This document shows, piece after piece, positions 51,501 through 58,966 of a stretch of 64,000 nucleotides of DNA (the stretch's first letter is position 1; each line of letters begins with the position of its first letter). Origin of the DNA: Streptomyces sp. P3 (GTDB lineage Bacteria; Actinomycetota; Actinomycetes; Streptomycetales; Streptomycetaceae). The DNA lies in contig NZ_CP028369.1 of assembly GCF_003032475.1 (NCBI RefSeq), positions 7,750,001 to 7,814,000 of the forward strand. Direction: 5' to 3'. Made by a program: the position numbers and the translations under genes. The notes under the pieces are model-generated. The model saw only the letters and a list, made by a program, of their open reading frames with translations, searched no databases and was not told the origin of the DNA.

Positions 51501-51877
51501 GCGCCGACGCCCGACTCCCGCAGTTCGTGGGCCAGCAGGTCGGCGCGGCCGGTCAGCTCGGCGTAGCTGAGCCGGCCCTCGTCCGAGAGCACCGCGAGAG
51601 CGGACGGCGCACGTCGTGCCTGCTCCCGGACCAGTTCGGGCACGGTGCTCGGCCCGGCACCGGCGGGCCGCCGCCCGGTGCGGGCGCTCGCGGGCCGCAT
51701 GTCGGTCCACAGACGGTCGACGAGGCTTCGGCAGCACGCGGCGGACGCCGGTCCGCCGATGCGACGCCATCCGGCCGGAATACGGCGATCGGCGGGCCAG
51801 ATGGCGTACTGCTCCTCGTCGTTGCGCAGTACGACGCACGCAGCCGACTCTGCCAACGGGCGATCACGTTCCGTCAC
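48593..51877 (-). CDS. Stand-alone NRPS: MbtH-adenylation-PCP-thioester reductase
   Basis: This is a 1094-residue single-module synthetase; GTG 51877 follows AGGAGG. Residues 1-65 are an MbtH domain (NDEEQYAIWP, PAGW, WTDMRP). The A domain spans about 78-585 with YTSGSTGPPKG, YGLTETT, YRTGD and GGKLDR (K577). The PCP is about 600-672 with Ser630 in FFELGGNSLLAME. The terminal reductase is about 710-1085 with TGATGFCG (718-725) and catalytic GYVETK (Y876, K880). There is no condensation or thioesterase domain. By manual alignment to GrsA the pocket is D276 T277 E280 D318 I344 G346 A370 I378 T379 K577; the Glu and Asp suggest a basic amino acid. The product should leave as an aldehyde or alcohol. 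Confidence 0.92.
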   Translation of the reverse strand: MTERDRPLAESAACVVLRNDEEQYAIWPADRRIPAGWRRIGGPASAACCRSLVDRLWTDMRPASARTGRRPAGAGPSTVPELVREQARRAPSALAVLSDEGRLSYAELTGRADLLAHELRESGVGAESVVTVCLDRVPELVVALLAVLGSGGAFLPLDPATPRQRIAALVARTGSRLVVSSPEHAPMFTGCEARIVHAGAAGEPATRTPSAGPPPPAPGPRPDDLAYVIYTSGSTGPPKGVMITHRSLAHSLTAAARAYELTPGDRVLHAAALGFDTSLEQIFATLISGATLVLAGQHTWAPTDLLHRLPEHGITVADLPPAYWHRIVSVPDGDESLASLRLVIIGGEIVTAKDCRAILRRIPGARLVNAYGLTETTITSTLCDLNEEVLAAPDTAVAPIGRPLDGNHVHVLDAGLHPVPPGERGEIYIAGPGLARGIWRQPALTAQQFPPDPHGSAPGGRMYRTGDLGRCRPDGSVQVLGRVDDQMKIRGFRVDPAEVEAALVSLPQVGQAMVVARTRASGDRELIAYFTPAPPPADGEAVVPARLRSALAEILPGYMIPASFHPMERLPVTPGGKLDRRIMPEAGTAATTADADDRPVPQGMALLWGQILGVDHVRPHDDFFELGGNSLLAMEMLARTRVVFGIGITQIRDLTRSLLRYPTLAAFAESVRQARAGTLAHPDGKSVDFTAETDRRVPAVGRDAPAPDPRRPGDVLLTGATGFCGAHMIDELLRRTTGRILCLVRASDERHAMERIRASHRRYVLSDLSSERVQPVVGNLGKPGLGLSPSRFEELGSVIDAVYHFGGQVNFIYPYHELRAANVDGTYEIIRLAAGRAVPVHFTSSMAVLAGYGPAGVHEATESTALRFPEYLSVGYVETKWVGEALLHKASAAGLPVAVYRLMDITGSSGTGVMNTSSEMAALISFIARTGLCPDVRLPLDFLPADHLARAIGYVSTRRPARGEVYHLTNPRPALLNSLAERLRKRGYPVRTIPYAEWIATLVKYAAGHPTDPITPFVPLFVDRCARADITVSEMYFQGVFPEFTRGNAERALTDAGIDIPPVDAGMMDRYIDFLRQADFVGPVDGQAQGAARW

Positions 51878-51949
51878 CTTGGGCCTCCTGCCTCGCGCGG
51901 AGTCCTGCGGAGCGTGACCTGCACCCCCCGCGGGAGAGGGCCGTCGCCA

Positions 51950-54900
51950 TCACCGCTTCCCCTCCGCGGGCGCCCCGGGCACTTTGGCCGCGGGGACGAG
52001 CGGCGGCGCGAGGACGAGGCGCTGCGCCTCTTCGGCGCTGACCGGCTCGGCGAAGAGGTACCCCTGACCGAGGCGGCAGCCCATGGAGATCAGCAACTCC
52101 TGCTGCCTCTCGTCCTCCACTCCTTCGGCGATCACGGTGAGGCCGAGTGTGTCGGCGAGATGGGTGATGCCCTCGACAAGAGCGTACTGCTCGGGCGAGC
52201 GCCCGAGTTGGTCGATGAACGACTTGTCGATTTTGAGTATCGAGATCGGGAACTCACGCAGATAACTGAGCGACGAGTAGCCCGTTCCGAAATCGTCGAT
52301 CGCGAAGCGGATGCCGAGATCGGTGAGCGAACTCATCTCGGCCAGGATGCGCTCGTCGTTGTACATCAGCACACTCTCGGTCAGTTCCAGTACGAGAGAC
52401 GACGGGTCGATGCCGGAGAACTGCAGGGCGCGCCGGACCACGTCGTGGAACTCGTCGTCCCGGAACTGACGCGGCGACACGTTCACACTGACGTACGGTG
52501 CGTTGTGGTCGGCCGTCCCGTAATCCAGCACGGAGTCCTCCCACCGCACAGCCTCGGCCGTGGCCTGGTCAAGCACCCAGGCGCCGAGCGGGACGATCTG
52601 CCCGCTGTCCTCGGCCAGCGTGATGAACTGCTCCGGCAGCACCATGCCGCGCGTGGAGTGGGGCCAGCGAACGAGCGCCTCGAAGCCGGCGACCCGCCCG
52701 CTCGCCAGATCCACGATGGGCTGGTAGAGCACCATGAACGACGTCTCGATCGACGAATTGTCCAGGCCCTCCTGCAACTTGGCGCGCTCGGCCATCCCGC
52801 TCTGCAGCTCCGGGTGGTAGTGGCGCCACTGGCGCTTGCCCGCCGTCTTCGCCGCGTACAACGCGAGATCGGCGTGCGTCAGCAGTTCGACCGAGTCGAT
52901 GCTGTCCTCCGTCGTCGCGACGCCGACGCTGGCGTACGTGCTCACCGGGCCCACACTGAGCCGGAACGGCTCCGCGAACACGGTCATCACGTGTTCGGTG
53001 AACTTCTCCACGCCCGCCGGGGTGACGGAGCCCTCCACCAGGAGGGCGAACTCGTCGCCGCCGATGCGCGCGGCGGTGTCGGAGGCACGGACGGTGGTCT
53101 GCAGCCGGAGTGACAGCGCGACCAGGAGTTCGTCGCCCACACCGTGGCCGTGTATGTCGTTGACGACCTTGAAGTCGTCCACGTCGATGAAGAGCACGCC
53201 GACCACCGTGCCCTCGCGCTGAGCCTGCGTCAGGGCGTGGTTGACCCGTTCCTGGAAGAGCAGGCGGTTGGCCAGTCCGGTGAGCGAGTCATGGAACGCC
53301 TGGTGGGTGAGTTCGCGTTCGAGCTTGCGCTGCTCGGTCACGTCCCGCAGGGTGAGCACCACCCCGCCGACGGTGGCCTCCTCGCGCAGGTCGCTCCATC
53401 TCACCTCGACCTCGATGGTCGCGTGGTCGGTGCGGACCATGCGCCAGTGCTCGCGTCTGCTCTGGTACTCGCGGCTCCGTATCCGGCCGAGCGTCTCGAC
53501 CACCGCGCGGCTGTCCTGCGGCGGCACCATGTCGATGAGCAGGGTGCCCTCCAGGTTCGGAACACCCAGCACCTGGTCGGCGGAGGGGCTGGCGTAACGG
53601 ACCCGGTCGTCCTCGTCGAGGATCAGGATGACGTCGGAGGCGTTCTGCACCAGGGTGCGGAAGTACATCTCGCTGTTGTGCCGGTTGACTTCCTCGGCGA
53701 GCGCGACCCTCGCCACGGCAAGTGCCGTCTGCGCGGCGAGAGTCGCCAGTGTGTCGCGGAACACGACCAGTTCGTGCTCGTCCCCGGCCACGACCAGTGC
53801 CCCGATCAGTGGATCGCCGGAGGGGTGGTCCTGCGAGGTGAGCGGGCAGACCAGCGCATGGCCGGCGTGGGTCGGCTCCTCGTCCGGGCCCGTGAGACGG
53901 GCGGCGAGATCGGGCCCCGCACCGTCGAGGGCCACCAGACTCGTCTCGCCGGACGCGATCAGTTCCCGTACGGCCGCGGTCACCGGCGCGGCCAGCGGCC
54001 CGCGTACGCCGCCGTGCGGCCCGTTCAACCAGAGCGTGTCGTCCGGCACGGTGAGCAGCGCGGAACGCGGCGAGCCGTGCGACATCAGCTCCGTCACCGC
54101 GCGGTGCACGGCGGCGGCCACGTCCCGCAGATCGCCTGCTCCGCCCAGCGACGACACCGCGTTGCGCAGCACCTTCTCCCGGCCGACCGCCCGCCGGTGG
54201 GTCGCCACCACTCCCGCCAGACGGTAGAGCACGAGGAGGAAGAGCACCGCGGAGAACACCCCGATGACGCCGACGCTGGAGCTCACCCCGCGCACCGACT
54301 CCGTCAGGAGGATGGCCGGCGCGATCAACGACGCCAGGGTGAGCAGGATCAGCCGGCCCACGCCGGTCTCGGCGCGCCATGGCACCGGCTGGGTCAGCGA
54401 ACGCATGGTCGGATCGAGCGCGGCGGCCGCCCAGGCGCCGTACAGGACGGCCCAGCCGAGATCGACCGCGGTACCCGTGTGCCAGGTCCCGTTCAGTTGA
54501 ATCAGGCCGTAGGCCACGTCGGCCGTGAGCAGGCCGACGGTGCCCGCGGTGAGCAGCATGAGGGAGCGGCTCTTGCCGCCACCGCCGGCGAGCAGGCGCA
54601 GCAGCATCGCCAGTACGAGGATGTCGCCGAGCGGATAGGCGATGGAGAACGCCTTCTGCACCCAGGTGAGGCCCTCGACGTGGGCGTACGGATCGATGAG
54701 GAAGAGCCACGACACCAGCGCCAGACCGACGGTCAGCGTCAGGGCGTCGACGAGGCTCGCGCGGTCGCGCCAACTCGTGCGCCAGTGCACGAAGCCCAGC
54801 AGCCCGGCCGCATAGAGCGGATATGCCGCGAGATAGAAGCCGTCGGCGATCGACGGGAAGGGGATCTCCTCGTGGAACACCTGGATGAGGACGATCTGGG

Positions 54901-55129
54901 CGGTCTGGCCCGCGGCGAAGGCCAGGTTTCCCGCGGCGAGCAACAGCCAGGGGAGTCGGTGAGCGGGGCGATTGAGAAGGACGCCCAGGACGACACCGAC
55001 AACGCCGGTCGCCCCGATGGCGACGAATATCAGCCGCTCGGTCGGGAAGATGTAGTAGAACACCGTCAGCACCACGATGCATGTGCTGACAGCAGCCGTC
55101 ACGGCCTGGCTTCGCAGTCGCGCCTTCAT
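51950..55129 (-). CDS. Membrane-bound GGDEF/EAL cyclic-di-GMP protein
   Basis: This is a 1059-residue protein from ATG 55129 after AGGAGG; an in-frame upstream start at 55273 is Pro/Ser-rich and unsupported. About 9-10 TM segments fill residues 10-320. A GAF-like region follows (about 330-480), then a PAS domain (about 495-610, LVQNASDVILILDEDDRVRYASPS). The GGDEF domain (about 620-780) has an intact RIGGDEFALL active site, and the EAL domain (about 800-1045) has FEALVRW. Both catalytic motifs look intact, so it may make and degrade c-di-GMP, as reported for Streptomyces RmdA/RmdB. It lies 72 nt upstream of the NRPS gene on the same strand. Confidence 0.9.
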   Translation of the reverse strand: MKARLRSQAVTAAVSTCIVVLTVFYYIFPTERLIFVAIGATGVVGVVLGVLLNRPAHRLPWLLLAAGNLAFAAGQTAQIVLIQVFHEEIPFPSIADGFYLAAYPLYAAGLLGFVHWRTSWRDRASLVDALTLTVGLALVSWLFLIDPYAHVEGLTWVQKAFSIAYPLGDILVLAMLLRLLAGGGGKSRSLMLLTAGTVGLLTADVAYGLIQLNGTWHTGTAVDLGWAVLYGAWAAAALDPTMRSLTQPVPWRAETGVGRLILLTLASLIAPAILLTESVRGVSSSVGVIGVFSAVLFLLVLYRLAGVVATHRRAVGREKVLRNAVSSLGGAGDLRDVAAAVHRAVTELMSHGSPRSALLTVPDDTLWLNGPHGGVRGPLAAPVTAAVRELIASGETSLVALDGAGPDLAARLTGPDEEPTHAGHALVCPLTSQDHPSGDPLIGALVVAGDEHELVVFRDTLATLAAQTALAVARVALAEEVNRHNSEMYFRTLVQNASDVILILDEDDRVRYASPSADQVLGVPNLEGTLLIDMVPPQDSRAVVETLGRIRSREYQSRREHWRMVRTDHATIEVEVRWSDLREEATVGGVVLTLRDVTEQRKLERELTHQAFHDSLTGLANRLLFQERVNHALTQAQREGTVVGVLFIDVDDFKVVNDIHGHGVGDELLVALSLRLQTTVRASDTAARIGGDEFALLVEGSVTPAGVEKFTEHVMTVFAEPFRLSVGPVSTYASVGVATTEDSIDSVELLTHADLALYAAKTAGKRQWRHYHPELQSGMAERAKLQEGLDNSSIETSFMVLYQPIVDLASGRVAGFEALVRWPHSTRGMVLPEQFITLAEDSGQIVPLGAWVLDQATAEAVRWEDSVLDYGTADHNAPYVSVNVSPRQFRDDEFHDVVRRALQFSGIDPSSLVLELTESVLMYNDERILAEMSSLTDLGIRFAIDDFGTGYSSLSYLREFPISILKIDKSFIDQLGRSPEQYALVEGITHLADTLGLTVIAEGVEDERQQELLISMGCRLGQGYLFAEPVSAEEAQRLVLAPPLVPAAKVPGAPAEGKR

Positions 55130-55229
55130 CCCAACTAACCTCCTGGGAGGGCCACTTGTCGAGTGGGCCGAGCTGGGCGAACGGCGCCGGGCGACGGCGG
55201 CGAAGCCCGTAGGGGCCGGGCTGGCAGAA

Positions 55230-55241
55230 GGAGAATTCTCC
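55230..55241. promoter_or_regulatory. Perfect 12-bp palindrome GGAGAATTCTCC
   Basis: This symmetric AT-centred palindrome lies in the 358-bp divergent region, 101 nt upstream of the GGDEF/EAL start and 247 nt upstream of the MFS start. It is an obvious candidate operator; the cognate regulator is unknown. Nothing else was recognised in this region. Confidence 0.4.
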
Positions 55242-55487
55242 GGGGGGACTCGGCTCCGGTCGCCTGTGGACACGATCGCCGCTGTACGCGGTCGCCGCTG
55301 TGCGGGCTCCTTGTCGCCGAAAGGTCGACGTGTCTTCCCAAGCTAACTCGGCTCACCATTTCCCGCATGCGCAGGGCGAGATGCCGCGTCGCGTCGCGAC
55401 CTACCGCGCCCCGCGTGAGAATCGAGTGCAAGGAGGACGGGGTGGGCGGACCGGATCCGCCCAGCGACGATCGGCTCCTGACGGGGC

Positions 55488-56687
55488 GTGGAGTCCATGC
55501 TCTCCGATTACCGCCGGATCTTCTCTCCCGCAGGCAGTCTGCTCTTCTCCGCCGCGGGCTTCGTCTCACGCCTTCCGCAGTCGATGATCGGCGTCGGCAT
55601 CGTCGTCATGGTGTCGCGGCTCGGCGGTGACTACTGGCTCGCCGGCTCGGTCTCCGCCACGCAGGCGCTCGCGACCGCGCCGATCGGACCGCAGATCTCC
55701 CGGCTGGTCGACCGTCACGGCCAGCGCCGGGTCGTCCTCCCGGCGACGGCCGTGACGGTCGCCGCCATCTGCGCGCTGCTGCTGTGCGCCCGGTACGCCG
55801 CTCCGGCCTGGGCGCTGTACGTCGCGGCGGCGGTGGCGGGCTGCATGCCCAGCATGGGTGCGCTCGTCAGGTCCCGCTGGGCGGAGATCCACCGGGAGTC
55901 ACCGCGGCTGCTGCACACCGCGTACTCGCTGGAGTCGGTGCTCGACGAGGTGGTGTACGTCGTCGGCCCGATCCTGACGATCACTCTGTCCTTCGGAGCC
56001 GGGGCCGGGGCCGGACTGCTGACGGCCGCGATCCTGCTCACCGTGGGTGTCCTGCTGTTCGCCGCCCAGCGGCGTACGGAACCGCCGGTACGCACCGAGC
56101 CGCAACGCGCCGAGGGAAGCGCGCTGCGCATTCCGGGGATCGGCCTGTCGGTACTGACGGCGACGTCGGTGGGCGCGTCCTACGGTTCGGTGGAGGTCGT
56201 GACGGTGGCGTTCGCCGACGCGCACCACCACAAGGCGCTCTCCGGCCTGCTGCTGGGCGTGTACGCGCTGGGCTCGTGCCTGGCGGGCGTGGTCTTCGGC
56301 GCGGTCAGGCCGCGCGGGGCGATCACGCGGCGGTTGCTGGTCAGTGTCTGCGCGATGGTGGTGACGATGGCTCCGCTGCTGTTCGCGCCGGGTCTCGCGG
56401 TGCTGGCGGGGCTGCTCTTCGTGGCGGGCATGTCCATCGCCCCGGTCCTGATCACCACGATGGGCCTGGTGGGCCACCTGGCGCCGGCCGCCCGGCTCAC
56501 CGAGAGCATCACCTGGATCGTCTCGGGCCTCTCCGCCGGGGTGGCGCTGGGCTACGCCGCGGGCGGGTGGGTGGTCGACGCGGCGGAGGCCCCGGCGGGC
56601 TACGGGGTGCCGTGCACGGCGGCCCTGCTCGCCGCCACGACGGTCCTTCTCGCCCTGCCGCGTCTGGCTCGCGCCGACGCGACATGA
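55488..56687 (+). CDS. MFS transporter
   Basis: This is a 399-residue inner-membrane protein with 12 predicted TM segments. The loop SRLVDRHGQRRVVLPATAV between TM2 and TM3 matches the MFS A-motif region. It starts at GTG 55488, with ATG 55497 as alternative; neither RBS is strong. The central cytoplasmic loop is about residues 190-215 (RRTEPPVRTEPQRAEG). The substrate is unknown. It is divergent from the c-di-GMP gene, and the convergent TetR gene may control it. Export of the product of the nearby NRPS is possible but unproven. Confidence 0.85.
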   Translation: MESMLSDYRRIFSPAGSLLFSAAGFVSRLPQSMIGVGIVVMVSRLGGDYWLAGSVSATQALATAPIGPQISRLVDRHGQRRVVLPATAVTVAAICALLLCARYAAPAWALYVAAAVAGCMPSMGALVRSRWAEIHRESPRLLHTAYSLESVLDEVVYVVGPILTITLSFGAGAGAGLLTAAILLTVGVLLFAAQRRTEPPVRTEPQRAEGSALRIPGIGLSVLTATSVGASYGSVEVVTVAFADAHHHKALSGLLLGVYALGSCLAGVVFGAVRPRGAITRRLLVSVCAMVVTMAPLLFAPGLAVLAGLLFVAGMSIAPVLITTMGLVGHLAPAARLTESITWIVSGLSAGVALGYAAGGWVVDAAEAPAGYGVPCTAALLAATTVLLALPRLARADAT

Positions 56688-56903
56688 GTGCGGCCGGAGC
56701 GCCGCCGAGCGTGACGGGGCGCCCGGCCCCGCGGACGGCGGCACGGCCTGGCCACGGGCTCCCGCGACGATCCGGAGCGGGGGCCGGGGACGTCCCGACC
56801 ACGCCGATGCGCGGAACGCGTCGAGCCTGGGCGTAGGGAGCGCGGCGGCCCTGATGGTCGAGCCTGCGGCGGACCCGGAGCCGTTCACCCTGCGCCACGG
56901 GCG

Positions 56904-57671
56904 CTACTGCTCCTCGCGGCCCGCCCCGGTGAGTCGGTCGAGCAGGGCGTCCAGCCCGGCGGTCAGGCCATCGACCCCGCCCTTCTCGGCGAGGGCCGGG
57001 GCGGCCTGACGGAGTCTGGGCAGTTCCTGGGGCGACATGCGGTGCAGGCCGAGTCGGAACGCGGGGTCCGGCTCTTCGGGGTTGTCCACCATCGGCTGCA
57101 GCTCCACGGACACGTAGCCCAGCAGCCAGGCGGTGAAGGCACGGAAGACGGTGGCGGCGGTGGCTTCGTCGAACCCGGCCTCCAGCAGCAGGGCGAGCAG
57201 GCGTTCGTGGCTCCTGAGGACGGCGGCGGGGCGCTGCGCGAGCGGAACGGCCAGCATGCGCGTGGCCAGCAGCGGCACCGCCCGAGGATGAGTGAGGCAG
57301 ACGTCGTACATCGTCCGTGCGAAGCGATGGAGTCCGGTGCGCCACCCAGGGGCGGCGGCAGCCGAGGCCTCGGCCTCGGGCCCGGCGGTCAGCCGTTCCT
57401 CCAACTCGAGGTACAGCGCCTCGACCAGTCCGTCCAGCAGGGCGTCCTTGCTCGCCGCGTACCGGTAGAGCGCCATGGCCTCCACGCCCAGCTCGGCGCC
57501 CAGCCGGCGCATGCTCAGGGGTGAGAGCCCTTCCCGGTCGACCAGTTCCAGGGCGGCGGCCAGCACCCGCTCCCGGCTGAGCCTGCCGTACCGCCCACGG
57601 TCGCTGGCGCGTCGCGCAGGCGACGCAACCGCCTCATCCTTCTTATGGGCTCCGGCCCGCTTCTCGGCCAT
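56904..57671 (-). CDS. TetR-family transcriptional regulator
   Basis: This is a 255-residue repressor-type protein from ATG 57671, preceded by GAGGAGGCGG. The HTH spans about residues 28-75 (LSRERVLAAALELVDREGLSPLSMRRLGAELGVEAMALYRYAASKDALLDGLV). The C-terminal ligand domain is of the tetracycline-repressor-like type (WRTGLHRFARTMYDVCLTHPRAVPLLATRM). It is divergent from the acyltransferase gene at 57865. The AT-rich palindrome at 57739-57751 between them is a convincing operator. It probably represses itself and the divergent gene, and perhaps the MFS gene. Confidence 0.88.
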   Translation of the reverse strand: MAEKRAGAHKKDEAVASPARRASDRGRYGRLSRERVLAAALELVDREGLSPLSMRRLGAELGVEAMALYRYAASKDALLDGLVEALYLELEERLTAGPEAEASAAAAPGWRTGLHRFARTMYDVCLTHPRAVPLLATRMLAVPLAQRPAAVLRSHERLLALLLEAGFDEATAATVFRAFTAWLLGYVSVELQPMVDNPEEPDPAFRLGLHRMSPQELPRLRQAAPALAEKGGVDGLTAGLDALLDRLTGAGREEQ

Positions 57672-57738
57672 GTCCCGCCTCCTCACCCCGTGGTATGTGC
57701 CGTGTTTCCTGGCAGTGACGCCTTGTCTACCACGTACC

Positions 57739-57751
57739 TTTACATTGTAAA
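57739..57751. promoter_or_regulatory. TetR-type operator TTTACA-T-TGTAAA
   Basis: Perfect 6-bp arms around one base lie 68 nt upstream of the TetR start and 114 nt upstream of the acyltransferase start. The AT-rich dyad stands out sharply in GC-rich DNA and matches the TTTACA/TGTAAA sites bound by TetR-family repressors. Confidence 0.6.
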
Positions 57752-57864
57752 CCTTTTCTGCTCGTCTGAGATGCCCGCCTTCCGTGCGCAGCCTAGGATC
57801 GGACCGTGGACGCAGGTCTCCCCGTCGCCAGGGTCATTCCCCGCACACCAGGCAGGAGAAGGCT

Positions 57865-58947
57865 GTGAGCACATCTGTACTCCTGGTCAACACCTCTGCA
57901 GGTCCTGTGCAGATCACCACCCCCGCACCGCGTGGCACCTGGTCGAAGCTGGCCGACGAAGATCCGGCCACCCGCATCACCCAGACTCCGGTCTGGCTGG
58001 ACTGCATCTGCGCCACGGGCCCGTACCGGGACGCCAGTCGGCTGTACGAGTTCGAGGACGGCAGGCGGTTGCTGCTCCCCTTGGTGGCCAGCCGGCGCCG
58101 CCCGCTCTGGCTGGGCGAGGAGGAATCCTGGCCGGGCGAGTGGGGCATCGGGGGGCACTTGTGTCCGGGAGGCGTCGGTTCGACGGAAGCCCGGGCGGTG
58201 TTCGACGACCTCGAGAGGCGACCGGCCAACCGGGTGAGTGTGCGGTTCCGGCCGGAGGAGGACGACGTGTGGGCGCGCACCGCGCCGGCGAGCTTCCGGG
58301 TGCAGTCGCAGGAAATACACGTCCTGAACCTCGAGGGCGGATTCCGCACCGTGTGGGAGCGCCGCTTCCACCAGGGCGTACGGCGGGGGGTCCGCCGCGC
58401 CGAGAAATCCGACATCGACGTAGAGGTGGACCGGACCGGCCGTCTGGTCCCGGTCTTCTACGACTTGTTCGAGCAGTCGATCGTGCGCTGGGCCGAACAG
58501 CAGCACGAGCCGCTGGCACTGGCCCGGTGGCGCAGGAAGCATGTCTTTCCCCTGCGCCTGCTGGAAACCGTCGCCGCCCGGCTCGGAGACTCGTACGCGA
58601 TGTGGATGGCCTGGCACGCCGGGGAGCCGGCCGCGGCGATCATCGTGCTGCGTCACAACAACCACGCCTTGTTCTGGCGCGCGGCCATGAACCGGGAGTT
58701 GGCTCATCCGACCCGGGCCAATCACCTGCTGCACCGGCTGGCGATCGAGGATCTGTGTGCGACGGGCTGCCGGCAGTACGACTTCGGCGGGTCTCTCCAA
58801 GGGGAATCCCTCGCCCGGTTCAAGGAGAGCTTCGGAACGGACCGCTCACCGTCCGCTCGTTACTACCGTGAGCGGCTTCCCCTCTACGCACCCGACCGAG
58901 GGCTTCGGAAGGCCGTGCGGCGCGCGATTCGCTTCCAGGGTTACTGA
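57865..58947 (+). CDS. BioF2/FemX-like acyltransferase (GNAT_6) (1)
   Basis: This is a 360-residue cytoplasmic protein from GTG 57865 behind GGCAGGAGAAGG. The Acetyltransf_6/BioF2-like fold is suggested by WERRFHQGVRRGVRRAEKSDIDVEV, WMAWHAGEPAAAIIVLRH, THPTRANHLL-like ANHLLHRLAIEDLCATG and the closing YDFGGSLQGESLARFKESFG. These double-GNAT proteins commonly sit in capsule and exopolysaccharide clusters (acylation of sugars) and resemble Fem aminoacyl transferases. It is convergent with a second, distantly related acyltransferase, only 19 nt apart. Confidence 0.8.
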   Translation: MSTSVLLVNTSAGPVQITTPAPRGTWSKLADEDPATRITQTPVWLDCICATGPYRDASRLYEFEDGRRLLLPLVASRRRPLWLGEEESWPGEWGIGGHLCPGGVGSTEARAVFDDLERRPANRVSVRFRPEEDDVWARTAPASFRVQSQEIHVLNLEGGFRTVWERRFHQGVRRGVRRAEKSDIDVEVDRTGRLVPVFYDLFEQSIVRWAEQQHEPLALARWRRKHVFPLRLLETVAARLGDSYAMWMAWHAGEPAAAIIVLRHNNHALFWRAAMNRELAHPTRANHLLHRLAIEDLCATGCRQYDFGGSLQGESLARFKESFGTDRSPSARYYRERLPLYAPDRGLRKAVRRAIRFQGY

Positions 58948-58966
58948 CGCTCTTCCCGACAGGCCG

